The notes beneath the pieces are model-generated. The model ran no database searches and had not been told where the DNA came from. It saw nothing but the letters and a program-made list of their open reading frames with translations. Below are positions 18,530 to 27,282 of a stretch of DNA of 64,000 nt, piece by piece (the first letter of the stretch is position 1; each line of letters begins with the position of its first letter). The translations under genes were made by a program, and so were the position numbers. This DNA comes from Pseudomonas sp. Choline-02u-1. Lineage in GTDB: Bacteria > Pseudomonadota > Gammaproteobacteria > Pseudomonadales > Pseudomonadaceae. Location: contig NZ_PJBC01000008.1 in the NCBI RefSeq assembly GCF_002836515.1, positions 28,860 through 92,859 of the forward strand, in the 5' to 3' direction.

Positions 18530-19398
18530 TTCAAACCGACAGACTGCCAATAGAAGTCGGTTATTTGACCACCCCAGAGCAAGGCAATCCAGCCGGCAAT
18601 TGCCAGAAAGGGCCCAAACGGGATCGGCGCCGAGGTTTCCTGAGCGCGCAGACGCAGCATGACGACACCCAAAATCGCCCCCACCAAGGAAGACAGAAGA
18701 ATCGTCAGCGGCAGGATCTGCCAACCACCCCACGCCCCAAGCAGGGCCAGCAGCTTGAAATCGCCATGACCGATGCCGTCCTTGCCGGTCAGCAGTTTGA
18801 ACAGCCAGAACACCGACCACAGCGCCAGATAACCCGCGACCGCGCCCCACAATGCATCGGGCAACGCCACGAACACGCCGAAGCTGTTGACGATCAGCCC
18901 CAGCCACAGCAACGGCAGCACCAGCACATCGGGCAGCAGTTGATGTTCGCAGTCGATCAGACTCATCGCCAGCAAGCCCCACGTCAGCAAAATCAACAAA
19001 CCTGCCGGCCAGCCAAAGCCCAGGTGCCAGGCGATGAATGCCGAGAGCAGGCCGCAGGCCAATTCGGTCAGCGGGTAACGTTTGCTGATCGGCGCCGAGC
19101 AGGCCGAGCAGCGACCGCGCAGGCACAGGTAGCTGAGCAGCGGAATGTTTTCCCACGGCCGGATCCGATGTCCGCAATGCGGGCATGCGGAATGCGGCAG
19201 CATCAGGTTGTAAGTCGGCACAGGCGTTTCGGTGGGCAGGCCGAGCACATCATGGGCTTGCTGGCGCCAGTCGCGCTCAAGCATCTTCGGCAGACGCCAG
19301 ACCACCACATTGAGAAAACTCCCCACCACCAGCCCGAGCAGCAGCGCGGTGACCACAAAGGCCAGCGGATACACGGCAAACAGTTCGTCGATAGGCAT
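18526..19398 (-). CDS. pilD: Prepilin peptidase / N-methyltransferase PilD
   Basis: 290 residues, the usual length. The cytoplasmic loop has the two Cys pairs CPHCGHRI and CSAC. The aspartyl protease residues lie in [12 protein letters not shown] and in [16 protein letters not shown]. It is a polytopic membrane enzyme that cleaves and methylates prepilins (PilA, PilE here) and type II secretion pseudopilins. The ATG at 19398 lies one base after the pilC stop. Confidence 0.95.
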   Translation of the reverse strand: MPIDELFAVYPLAFVVTALLLGLVVGSFLNVVVWRLPKMLERDWRQQAHDVLGLPTETPVPTYNLMLPHSACPHCGHRIRPWENIPLLSYLCLRGRCSACSAPISKRYPLTELACGLLSAFIAWHLGFGWPAGLLILLTWGLLAMSLIDCEHQLLPDVLVLPLLWLGLIVNSFGVFVALPDALWGAVAGYLALWSVFWLFKLLTGKDGIGHGDFKLLALLGAWGGWQILPLTILLSSLVGAILGVVMLRLRAQETSAPIPFGPFLAIAGWIALLWGGQITDFYWQSVGLK

Positions 19399-19399
19399 G

Positions 19400-20617
19400 T
19401 CAGATCGCTGAGCCGAGTTGGAAAATCGGCAGATACATGGCCACCACCAGACCACCGACGATGACTCCCAGCACCACCATAATGAACGGCTCCATCAGGC
19501 TGGTAAGGTTGTCGACCATGTTATCGACCTCGGCTTCATAGAAGCCGGCGACCTTGTCGAGCATGTCATCCAGCGCCCCGGACTCCTCGCCGATGGCGGT
19601 CATCTGCACCGCCATGTTCGGAAACACACCGGTGCTGCGCATCGAGAAATTCAGTTGCATGCCGGTCGACACGTCTTGACGAACCCGCAGCACTGCACGC
19701 TTGAACACCACGTTACCGGTGGCGCCGGCGACCGAGTCGAGCGCTTCCACCAGTGGCACACCGGCTGCGAATGTGGTCGACAGCGTTCGGGCAAAACGCG
19801 CGACGGCGGACTTGTACATCAAAGTGCCCACCAGCGGCAGTTTCAGCAGCCACGCATCACGACGGTCGCGCAGGGCCTGTGAAGTCTTCAGCGCGTGGCG
19901 AGTACCGAAAAACGCCGCCACCAATACCAAAAGAATCGCCCACCACCACTGTTGCATGAATTCCGACAGGCTGATGATCATCAGGGTGAAGCCGGGCAGT
20001 TCGGCACCGAACCCGGAAAACACCGACTGGAACTGCGGCACCACTTTGACCAGCAGAATGCCCGTTACCACAGCCGCCACCAGCACCACGGCGGTGGGGT
20101 AAGTCATGGCTTTCTTGATCTTGGCCTTGAGCGCTTCGCTTTTTTCCTTATAGGTCGCGACCCGTTCGAGCAAGGTGTCGAGGGCGCCGGACTGTTCGCC
20201 GGCGTCGACCAGGTTGCAGTACAACTCGTCGAAGTATCGCGGCTTTTTGCGCAGGGCGGTGGCAAAGCTGTTACCTGCCGCGACCTCCTGTTTGACCTCA
20301 TCGACCAGCTTGCGCATGGCCGGGTTTTCGAAGCCTTCACCGATGATGTCGAAGGACTGCAACAGCGGTACACCAGCCTTCATCATCGTTGCCATCTGCC
20401 GGGTGAAAAGGGCGATGTCCTGCGGTTTGATGCGTTTGCCCAAGGTCAGCAGGGACGCTGATTTCTTGCGCACCTTGCCGGGGTTGATCCCCTGTTTACG
20501 CAACTGCGCCTTGATCAGTGCGGGATTCTGCCCACTCAATTCTCCAGTGACCTTGCTGCCTTTGCGGTCTGTGCCTTCCCAGGCGTAAACGCTGACTTTC
20601 GCTGCCTTGACCGCCAT
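19400..20617 (-). CDS. pilC: Type IV pilus inner-membrane platform protein PilC
   Basis: 405 residues, GspF/PilC family, with two related cytoplasmic domains (FTRQMATMMKAGVPLLQSFD near 70 and FARTLSTTFAAGVPLVEALD near 275) and three hydrophobic helices. The ATG at 20617 follows the pilB stop by two bases and has AAGGA upstream; a TTG six bases earlier overlaps the pilB stop but is less likely. It links the PilB motor to pilin subunits. Confidence 0.93.
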   Translation of the reverse strand: MAVKAAKVSVYAWEGTDRKGSKVTGELSGQNPALIKAQLRKQGINPGKVRKKSASLLTLGKRIKPQDIALFTRQMATMMKAGVPLLQSFDIIGEGFENPAMRKLVDEVKQEVAAGNSFATALRKKPRYFDELYCNLVDAGEQSGALDTLLERVATYKEKSEALKAKIKKAMTYPTAVVLVAAVVTGILLVKVVPQFQSVFSGFGAELPGFTLMIISLSEFMQQWWWAILLVLVAAFFGTRHALKTSQALRDRRDAWLLKLPLVGTLMYKSAVARFARTLSTTFAAGVPLVEALDSVAGATGNVVFKRAVLRVRQDVSTGMQLNFSMRSTGVFPNMAVQMTAIGEESGALDDMLDKVAGFYEAEVDNMVDNLTSLMEPFIMVVLGVIVGGLVVAMYLPIFQLGSAI

Positions 20618-20619
20618 GT

Positions 20620-22320
20620 TCAATCCTTGGTGACCCGGTTGATTTCCTCAAGGCTGGTGATGCCTTGCATGGCCTTGTGCAGCCCCGAAGTGCGCAGATC
20701 GGCGAAGCCGTCGCGACGCATCTGAATGTCGATTTCCAGCGAATTGCCCTCGGCCATGATCAGCCGTTGCAGGTCCGGTGTGTTCTTTACCACTTCATAA
20801 ATCCCCACGCGTCCTTTGTAACCGCCGTTGCAGTGATCGCAACCGACCGGCTCGTAGATCGTGAAATGGCCGATGCGTTCCTCGGGAAAGCCTTCCTTGA
20901 GCAAGGTTTCGTGCGGGATTTCCAGCGGCCGCTTGCAGTGCGCGCACAACTTGCGCGCCAGACGCTGGGCGATGATCAGGCTGACCGAGGTGGCGATGTT
21001 AAAACCGGGAATGCCCATGTTGTGCAGGCGCGTGAGGGTTTCCGCCGCGCTGTTGGTGTGCAGGGTCGACAGCACCAAGTGGCCGGTCTGCGCAGCCTTG
21101 ATCGCGATCTCGGCGGTTTCCAGGTCGCGGATCTCGCCGACCATGATCACGTCCGGATCCTGGCGCAGAAACGAACGCAGCGCCTGGGCGAAGTCCAGCC
21201 CTTGCCGAGGATTGACGTTGACCTGGTTGATGCCTTCCATGTTGATTTCCACCGGGTCTTCGGCGGTGGAAATGTTGATGTCGACGGTGTTGAGGATGTT
21301 CAGCCCGGTGTACAGCGACACGGTTTTGCCGGAGCCGGTGGGGCCGGTGACCAGAATCATCCCTTGCGGCTGTTTCAGCGCAGCGAGGTACAAGGCCTTT
21401 TGTTCGGTTTCGTAACCCAAGGCGTCGATGCCCATTTGCGCACTGGACGGGTCGAGAATCCGGATCACCACTTTTTCACCCCACAGCGTCGGCAGGGTAT
21501 TGACGCGGAAATCGATGGATTTGCTTTTTGACAGACGCATCTTGATGCGCCCGTCCTGCGGTTTGCGCCGTTCCGAAATATCCAGACTGGCCATTACCTT
21601 CAAACGCGCGGCAATGCGCCCGGCCAACTGGATTGGCGGCTTGGCCACCTCACGCAGCATGCCGTCGGTGCGCATGCGCACCCGATAGTTTTTTTCGTAG
21701 GGCTCGAAATGCAGGTCGGAAGAGCCGCTCTTGATCGCATCGAGCAGCATTTTATGCACGAAGCGCACGACCGGGGCGTCGTCCGCATCGAGGCCGCCGA
21801 TAACGTCCTTTTTGCTGTCATCGATGGATTCGACGTCGAGGCCGTCGAGATCGACATCGGCCATTTCTTCCAGGCCCGAGGTGTGGCTGTCGAAGAACTT
21901 GTCGATGGCGTCGCTGAGCTTGTCGTCCTCGACCAGAATCGCTTCGGTGCTCAGGCCGGTGCTGAACTGGATGTCGCTGATCGCCTGCTGATTGCTCGGA
22001 TCGGAAAGCCCCACGAACAGTTTGTTGCCGCGCCGCCACAGCGGCAGGGCGCAGTGCTGACGAACCAGTTTTTCACTGACCAGCCCCTTGGGCTGGGTTT
22101 CTTTGTCCAGGCAATGCAGATCGAGCAGGGCCATGCCGAAATGTTCGGAAGCGATCTCGGCGATCTGCCGGCTGTTGACCAGTTTGTTGTGCACCAGGTA
22201 ATTGACCAGCGACACACGATTGCGCTGGGCCTGCGCCCAGGATTGCCGGGCACTTGTTTCCGTGAGCAGTTCGGCCTGGACCAATTGCTTGGCCAGACCG
22301 CTCAGAGCGATGTCATTCAT
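20620..22320 (-). CDS. pilB: Type IV pilus extension ATPase PilB
   Basis: 566 residues. Order: N-terminal MshEN/GspE-N domain (~1-150), then the secretion ATPase with Walker A GPTGSGKTVSLYTG, Asp box and Walker B VIMVGEIRDLETAEIA, His box GHLVLSTLHTNSAAE, and a tetracysteine zinc site (CAHCKRP...CDHCNGG). It powers pilus extension. It is divergent from pilA across 226 bp. Confidence 0.96.
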   Translation of the reverse strand: MNDIALSGLAKQLVQAELLTETSARQSWAQAQRNRVSLVNYLVHNKLVNSRQIAEIASEHFGMALLDLHCLDKETQPKGLVSEKLVRQHCALPLWRRGNKLFVGLSDPSNQQAISDIQFSTGLSTEAILVEDDKLSDAIDKFFDSHTSGLEEMADVDLDGLDVESIDDSKKDVIGGLDADDAPVVRFVHKMLLDAIKSGSSDLHFEPYEKNYRVRMRTDGMLREVAKPPIQLAGRIAARLKVMASLDISERRKPQDGRIKMRLSKSKSIDFRVNTLPTLWGEKVVIRILDPSSAQMGIDALGYETEQKALYLAALKQPQGMILVTGPTGSGKTVSLYTGLNILNTVDINISTAEDPVEINMEGINQVNVNPRQGLDFAQALRSFLRQDPDVIMVGEIRDLETAEIAIKAAQTGHLVLSTLHTNSAAETLTRLHNMGIPGFNIATSVSLIIAQRLARKLCAHCKRPLEIPHETLLKEGFPEERIGHFTIYEPVGCDHCNGGYKGRVGIYEVVKNTPDLQRLIMAEGNSLEIDIQMRRDGFADLRTSGLHKAMQGITSLEEINRVTKD

Positions 22321-22364
22321 GGGGATCCCGCACGCTTGCCGTTCATGACTTATAGCCTAGTCAA

Positions 22365-22408
22365 GTGACAGCGCCAAACACGGCCCGTGCAGGTGACAAA
22401 AAGTGTCA
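22365..22408 (+). promoter_or_regulatory. Candidate PilR-binding region upstream of pilA
   Basis: GTGACAG (22365-22371) and a perfect dyad TGACA-N5-TGTCA (22394-22408) supply several (C/G)TGTC half-sites of the type reported for PilR. They lie 75-118 bases before the -24 element of pilA. Assignment to PilR is inference. Confidence 0.5.
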
Positions 22409-22482
22409 GATAGTGCGGTTACAGGTTGTAGGAAACGGCACAGCGGATTGCGCGCGCCCAGCGGGCGGGGCCTGAAAGGCGT

Positions 22483-22498
22483 TGGCATGGGCTGTGCT
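22483..22498 (+). promoter_or_regulatory. Sigma-54 promoter of pilA
   Basis: TGGCATGGGCTGTGCT has GG at -24 and GC at -12 with exact spacing to the consensus TGGCACG-N4-TTGCW. It is 49 bases upstream of the pilA ATG. PilR (2563-3909) is the expected activator. Confidence 0.8.
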
Positions 22499-22546
22499 GA
22501 GCCTTGTTCAGATCATGAGATTTCGACTCATGCATGGAGCGTGTTT

Positions 22547-22984
22547 ATGAAAAAACAACAAGGTTTCACATTGATCGAGCTGCTGATCGTTGTGGCGATC
22601 ATCGGTATTTTGGCGACGATCGCCCTGCCGCAGTATTCGAAGTATCAGGCGCGGTCGAAGGTGACGGCGGGGTTGGCGGAGATCAGTGCATTGAAAGTGC
22701 CGTTCGAGGACACGATCAATCAGGGCACCGCGCCGAGTCTGGCCAACGTGGCTAACGGTACGACTGCCACTTCCAACTGTACGTTGGCAGTCACGGGTAC
22801 AGCGGCGACTGGCGAAGGTTCGATTACCTGCACTCTGCTCAATGCACCGGGTCCGGTATTGGGGAGAACCGTGACTCTCTCTCGTTCCGGTGCTGCTACG
22901 GGTAATACCTCCGGAGTATGGACCTGCGCGACAACCGTAAACTCGGACTACGCTCCTCGAGGCTGCACGGCCAGCGGTGCGTAA
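22547..22984 (+). CDS. pilA: Major type IV pilin PilA (type IVa)
   Basis: 145 residues. Short leader MKKQQG, then FTLIELLIVVAIIGILATIA with Glu at +5, the standard type IVa N-terminal helix. The C-terminal half is Thr/Ala/Gly-rich, with a Cys pair near the end (WTCATTVNS...RGCTAS) for the D-loop. The variable C-terminus is what defines pilin groups. The ATG at 22547 follows a GGAG ribosome site; earlier in-frame starts lie upstream of the sigma-54 promoter and cannot be used from it. It is transcribed divergently from pilBCD and ends at a terminator. Confidence 0.93.
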   Translation: MKKQQGFTLIELLIVVAIIGILATIALPQYSKYQARSKVTAGLAEISALKVPFEDTINQGTAPSLANVANGTTATSNCTLAVTGTAATGEGSITCTLLNAPGPVLGRTVTLSRSGAATGNTSGVWTCATTVNSDYAPRGCTASGA

Positions 22985-23005
22985 TCACGTTGCTGTCCGA
23001 ACTGG

Positions 23006-23032
23006 AAATGCCCCGCACTGCGGGGCATTTTC
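23006..23032 (+). terminator. Terminator of pilA
   Basis: AAATGCCCCGC / GCGGGGCATTT stem with an ACT loop and a short T tract, 22 bases past the stop. Confidence 0.9.
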
Positions 23033-23105
23033 GTTTCAGACCCCTTCACAAAAGCTCCAATAATTTCAGCGACTTATGAACTTTCCGGAAAACCGCAACT
23101 TGCAT

Positions 23106-23151
23106 GTGAATTTCACTCGAGTCATGCATTTTGCATGAAAATGAAATTCAC
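23106..23151. promoter_or_regulatory. Nested palindrome upstream of the BON gene
   Basis: Outer arms GTGAATTTCA (23106-23115) and TGAAATTCAC (23142-23151) enclose an inner perfect dyad CATGCA-TTT-TGCATG (23123-23137). It lies 51 bases before the -24 element of a sigma-54-like promoter, where enhancer-binding activators usually sit. The activator is unknown. Confidence 0.5.
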
Positions 23152-23201
23152 GGTTTTTCATAACTCATTGTTTTTAAACGATTTTATACGACGGAAAAAG
23201 T

Positions 23202-23217
23202 TGGCACAGCGTTCGCA
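23202..23217 (+). promoter_or_regulatory. Sigma-54-like promoter of the BON-domain gene
   Basis: TGGCACAGCGTTCGCA carries the intact TGGCAC -24 box and GC at the -12 position with correct 10-base spacing. An IHF-like site TAACTCATTGTTT (23161-23173; one mismatch to YAANNNNTTGATW) lies between it and the palindrome at 23106-23151. Confidence 0.6.
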
Positions 23218-23282
23218 CTATCTCCGGTAACCCTGCTGACAAGCGTTACAGCAGACTTCCAGTAAAAACAGGAGTTACTCGT

Positions 23283-23636
23283 ATGAAGAAGTTCGCTATC
23301 ACTGCCGCTGCTACCGCTCTGACCCTGACCATGGCTGGTGGCGCTTTCGCCCAGACCACTCAGGCTACCCAGTCGCCAATGGTTCTGGCTGCCGGTGAAA
23401 TGACTCAGGCCAAAGAAGCTACTTCCGACACCTGGATCACTACCAAAGTGAAAAGCGATCTGGTTACCGAAAAAGGTATTCCAGGCACCGACATCAAAGT
23501 CGAAACCAACAAAGGTGTAGTTTCCCTGTCTTCTGACGTAGCTGTTACCGAAGCTCAGAAAACCACCGCTGTGAACATCACCAAGAAAATCAAAGGCGTT
23601 AAAGCGGTCTCCGCTGACGGCCTGAAAGCCGAGTAA
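23283..23636 (+). CDS. Secreted BON-domain protein (OsmY-like)
   Basis: 117 residues: a Sec signal peptide (MKKFAITAAATALTLTMAGG ... AFA cleavage), a short linker, then one BON domain (TWITTKVKSDLVTEKGIPGT, GVVSLSSDVAV, VKAVSADGL). BON proteins are periplasmic and implicated in envelope stress or membrane binding. The ribosome site is CAGGAG. Codon use is strongly biased (CTG, ACC, AAA), as in highly expressed genes. A large AT-rich upstream region carries a sigma-54-like promoter and palindrome. Confidence 0.88.
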   Translation: MKKFAITAAATALTLTMAGGAFAQTTQATQSPMVLAAGEMTQAKEATSDTWITTKVKSDLVTEKGIPGTDIKVETNKGVVSLSSDVAVTEAQKTTAVNITKKIKGVKAVSADGLKAE

Positions 23637-23742
23637 GGCAAGACTTCTCGCCTGAACCGGGAGAAGACGCGACAGACGGGCCGAGCAATACGTCTGCCGC
23701 AACTTTAGAGTTCATGCGAACGGTCACACGGATGTGACCATT

Positions 23743-23776
23743 ACAGGCCCCGGCACTTGTGTCGGGGCCTGTTCTA
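23743..23776 (+). terminator. Terminator of the BON gene
   Basis: ACAGGCCCCGGCAC / GTGTCGGGGCCTGT hairpin with a two-base loop, followed by TCTATTT. A second short dyad, GGTCACA-CGGA-TGTGACC (23722-23739), sits just before it. Confidence 0.8.
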
Positions 23777-23814
23777 TTTGGAGACTCAAAAGATCGGACG
23801 ATCTTTTGATCTTC

Positions 23815-24114
23815 TCAGTTACCGCGTTTGCTGTTGATCTGCCGCAGGCGGTTACCTTCAAAGCGCAGGTATTGGTACATGCCGTTGTTCGGGCCGTAGG
23901 ACCATTCCTCGACCTGAAACTCCTCGCGGCGATTGGCACTGCGCTTGTAGCCAAGCACGTCACGGCTCACCGGCTCTCCACACTTTTGCAGCACCTCGCT
24001 TGCGCGGTCGCCGAGGCTGATCAACTGGCTGCCACAGCGCAATGTATCCGAAGCCGACGCGTGGCCGGCGGCGCACGTCAGAGCGAGCACCGCCAGCCAG
24101 TTACGCACGGTCAT
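23815..24114 (-). CDS. DUF2845 domain protein, secreted
   Basis: 99 residues: signal peptide (WLAVLALTCAAGHASA), then SDTLRCGSQLISLGDRASEV and a second Cys in VLQKCGEP that may pair with the first. The domain matches DUF2845, small periplasmic proteins of unknown function. The start overlaps the stop of the upstream DUF748 gene by four bases (ATGA), so it is translationally coupled to it. Confidence 0.85.
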   Translation of the reverse strand: MTVRNWLAVLALTCAAGHASASDTLRCGSQLISLGDRASEVLQKCGEPVSRDVLGYKRSANRREEFQVEEWSYGPNNGMYQYLRFEGNRLRQINSKRGN

Positions 24115-27062
24115 TCTGCATCCAGGTGCATTTGTGTAACCACGCGGCCATCGCTTTCGGCCTCGCCGAGGTTGGCGTCGATGAAGTAGACGCGGTCATC
24201 CTCGAGCTTGCCCTTGTCGACCAGGTAATCCTTGATGGTGCTGGCGCGATCCTGGCCCAACTGACGCAGCAGCACATCGCTGCCGCTCCAGAACGCGATA
24301 ACGCCCTGGCGCATTTTCGCCGTGCGTTCCTCTTTGCCCAGGTCTTTCCATTCTGCCGGTGGCTGGGTTTTCAGGCGGGTGCGGTAGATGCCTTCGAGCA
24401 AGGCTCCTTTCTCGCTTTCAGGTACTTGCAGCAGTGAGGCCTGGGCCGGGACTTTGTCGCCACGGCGCTGAAGCATCTTGTAGTAGTTGTACTGATATTC
24501 ACGTTCGAGACGTTGCTCGGCCAGCAACGGTCCGTCACTGCTTTTTGCGGCAGTGCCTTCGATCTCCAGGCGCAGCGCCGGACGTTCCTTGAGTGCTTGC
24601 GACAGTTTCACCAGCGCCGCTTCGGCGTCTTTGTTCAAGTCGCTGGAACCCGGCGCGAAGGATACGGTGCCGAGGTCTTCGGAGCCGCCGCCACTGACCA
24701 GTCCGCCAATCATCTTGAACGGTGCGGCGGCGGCCTTGACGATCAGGTTGCGCAGCGTCTGCCAGACGATCGGCATCACGCTGAACTGCGGATTATTCAG
24801 ATCGCCGGTCACCGGCAATTCGATGGAGATCTTGCCGTCGACATCCTTGAGCAGGGCGATCGCCAGTTTAAGCGGCAGACTCACCGCATCGGGGCTGTCG
24901 ACTTTCTCGCCCAGTTGCAGTTGCTCGACGACAACTTTGTTCTCAGCCTTCAATTGACCCTTGGTGATCAGGTAATGCAGGTCAAGGTTGAGCCGGCCCT
25001 TGCGGATGCGGTATCCGGCGAATTTGCCGGAGTAGGGCGTCAGGGTCGTCAGTTCGACGCGCTTGAAGCTGGTGGCGATGTCGAGACTGGCCATCGGGTC
25101 GAACGGATTGACCGCACCCTTGATAGTCACCGGCGCGTAGCGGTCGACCTTGCCTTTGATGTCGACGCTGGCCGGTTTTGCCTGACGGCTGTCGATAGTG
25201 CCGATCTGGCCGTTGAGCTGCTGCACGGCGGTGGCGAAATTCGGGGTCAGGCTGAAGTCGGCGAAGTTGGCCGAACCGTCGTTGATGGCGATCGCACCGA
25301 TGTGAATGCCCAGCGGTTTGTCCTTGCCGACTGGTTTGGTTGCGGTGCTTTTTGCTGCGCTGTCGGCCGGTTGCGGGATCAGCAGGTCATCGACGTTGGT
25401 GGTGCGATCGTCGTTGATCATGAATCGCACATAGGGCTGCAACAGGTTGACCTTGTCGATCGACAGGCTGTTGCCGTGCTGATAGTTGATGCCGTCCACC
25501 ACCACTTGCTGCCATTTGAGAAAGTCGCGGGTCTTGAGCGTATCGAGGGTGTGCAGTTGATCGATCTGCGCGCGGCCGGTGACGCTGAGCGCCAGTGGTT
25601 CGGTGCTTTTCAGGTCGACCTTGAGGTCACTGCCGAGCATGCCGCTGCGCAGCTCCAGACGAATGAACGGGTTGATGTAGGACTGCGCGACGCGCAAGTC
25701 GACGTCTTGGGTTTTTACGTTGAGTTGCGCGTTGACCGGGGCCAGATTCACCGTGCCGTCTGCGCTGATCTTGCCTTGTTTGCCCAGGCCGCTGTCGAGC
25801 TTGATTTTGAAAGGCGAGGCATTGAGGCTGTCGAAATCCTGCAGGTCGACGTTCAGCGGGGTGATGTCCAGCGCCACCGCCGGTTGCGCCGAACGATCAG
25901 CGAGATGGACCGTGTAGTTGCGCAGTTGCACGTCCTTGACCAGCACCTGCCATGGCTTGCTCGCTGCAGTCGATTCAGGCTTCGGCGAGTCGGCGGCAGC
26001 CGGGGCATCGGCCGGTTCGGCGGCGGCTTTGGCAGCAGGTTTCGAAGGCTGACTGGCGAACAGCTTCTGCCAGTCCAGTTGTCCGTCGGCTTCCAGCGCG
26101 GCCCAGGTTTCCAGTTTGTTGCTGCGGATCTTGCCGACCACCACTTGCTGCCTGGCAAGGTCCAGCGAGGTTTCGCTGACGTCGAGACGTTCGAGCCTGG
26201 CCAGTGGGCGTCCATCCGGGGCCTTGATGGCGAACGGAGCGATGCTCACCGCAACGTTGTTCAGCAGTAATTCGGTCTGTTTCGACAAATTGAGTTTGTA
26301 CTCGGTGCTGAGGCTGACTACGCCGTTTTCCAGCACCAGCGGCACCGCGTCGCGTACGTAAGGCCAGAAGGATTTCATCTGGCCATCGGTGACTTTCAAG
26401 GTACCTTCGGAGGTGAACGGGATCAGGCTGAAGTTGCCAGTCCAGTCGATCTGTCCGCCAGCGGGGCCGATCGCGACGAGGGTCATGTCGGCGCTGTCCT
26501 CGGGCAGAGTGCTGAGGTTTTTCAGCTCGAAACTGAGATCGTCGTATAGGAATTCGATCGGCTCGCTGGGGCGCACATCTTCGAAATGCACAACGCCGCC
26601 GGCCAGTTTGATGTTGTCGATGCGCAGCGGAAACGGCTTGGCGTCGGGATCGGCGGGTGTGGGCTCACTCGGCGGCACGTTGAACAGACCCAGCAGGTTG
26701 AGCTTGCCGTCCTTGGCAAAAAGGATTTCGCTCTTGGGTTTGTCCAGTTCGATGTCCGACAGGTGCAGCGCCTTGGTCCACAGGCTGTCGATTTGCAAGT
26801 TGGCATAGAGGCGATCGAAGCCGACCTGCTCCTTGCCCGGCTCGCCGATGACCAGGCCCCACAAGGTGACCTCAAGGCTGAACGGGTTGAGCTCGATGCG
26901 CTGCAGATGCGCTGGCACCGTCGCGTAGTTCGCCAGTTGCTGGTTGACCACGCGCAAGGCAATGCCCGGCAGGATCAGAAACCCCAGCAGGCTGTAGAGG
27001 GCCAGGGCTGTCAGCAGTGCGCCAATCGCGCGAATCAATCCTTTGGGCATGTGCGGCTTCAT
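24111..27062 (-). CDS. DUF748 / AsmA-like envelope protein
   Basis: About 983 residues (start at 27062; an ATG four codons further in is possible). An N-terminal membrane anchor (LIRAIGALLTALALYSLLGF) is followed by a long repetitive beta-rich region with AsmA/DUF748-type segments (ELNPFSLEVTLWGLVIGEPG; DGSANFADFSLTPNFATAVQ). A C-terminal region with an OmpA-like stretch (FAPGSSDLNKDAEAALVKL) could contact peptidoglycan. AsmA-like proteins span the periplasm and are linked to lipid transport; the exact role here is unknown. It forms a two-gene operon with the DUF2845 gene. Confidence 0.87.
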   Translation of the reverse strand: MKPHMPKGLIRAIGALLTALALYSLLGFLILPGIALRVVNQQLANYATVPAHLQRIELNPFSLEVTLWGLVIGEPGKEQVGFDRLYANLQIDSLWTKALHLSDIELDKPKSEILFAKDGKLNLLGLFNVPPSEPTPADPDAKPFPLRIDNIKLAGGVVHFEDVRPSEPIEFLYDDLSFELKNLSTLPEDSADMTLVAIGPAGGQIDWTGNFSLIPFTSEGTLKVTDGQMKSFWPYVRDAVPLVLENGVVSLSTEYKLNLSKQTELLLNNVAVSIAPFAIKAPDGRPLARLERLDVSETSLDLARQQVVVGKIRSNKLETWAALEADGQLDWQKLFASQPSKPAAKAAAEPADAPAAADSPKPESTAASKPWQVLVKDVQLRNYTVHLADRSAQPAVALDITPLNVDLQDFDSLNASPFKIKLDSGLGKQGKISADGTVNLAPVNAQLNVKTQDVDLRVAQSYINPFIRLELRSGMLGSDLKVDLKSTEPLALSVTGRAQIDQLHTLDTLKTRDFLKWQQVVVDGINYQHGNSLSIDKVNLLQPYVRFMINDDRTTNVDDLLIPQPADSAAKSTATKPVGKDKPLGIHIGAIAINDGSANFADFSLTPNFATAVQQLNGQIGTIDSRQAKPASVDIKGKVDRYAPVTIKGAVNPFDPMASLDIATSFKRVELTTLTPYSGKFAGYRIRKGRLNLDLHYLITKGQLKAENKVVVEQLQLGEKVDSPDAVSLPLKLAIALLKDVDGKISIELPVTGDLNNPQFSVMPIVWQTLRNLIVKAAAAPFKMIGGLVSGGGSEDLGTVSFAPGSSDLNKDAEAALVKLSQALKERPALRLEIEGTAAKSSDGPLLAEQRLEREYQYNYYKMLQRRGDKVPAQASLLQVPESEKGALLEGIYRTRLKTQPPAEWKDLGKEERTAKMRQGVIAFWSGSDVLLRQLGQDRASTIKDYLVDKGKLEDDRVYFIDANLGEAESDGRVVTQMHLDAE

Positions 27063-27165
27063 CTGTCTGAATCGGAGTGCCTTGGAGTATGGCACGCGAT
27101 TCTGGTTCCGAAGTGCTTGATGTGGGCCAGGATTGTTCAGAAATCTCTGTAGGAAAATATTCCAT

Positions 27166-27252
27166 GTTGGGGCGGCGTGCTCGCGAAGCCGTCGGATCAG
27201 GCAGCCTTTTTGATGACCGATACACCGCTTCCGCGAGCAAGCTCGCACCCAC
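27166..27252. repeat. REPIN, type I, degenerate
   Basis: Inverted arms around GTGCTCGCGAAGCC (from 27166) and CCGCGAGCAAGCTCGCACCC (to 27252). The left arm has lost much of the GTGGGAGC head. It lies between the DUF748 gene and the methyltransferase gene, both on the minus strand. Confidence 0.7.
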
Positions 27253-27282
27253 AATGGAGTGTGGCTAATCGTGAATCGGCAA

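Noticed and set aside
24513..26270. 585-codon plus-strand frame opposite the DUF748 gene
   Set aside because: Antisense shadow; the minus-strand frame has signal anchor, AsmA-like segments and coupling to DUF2845.
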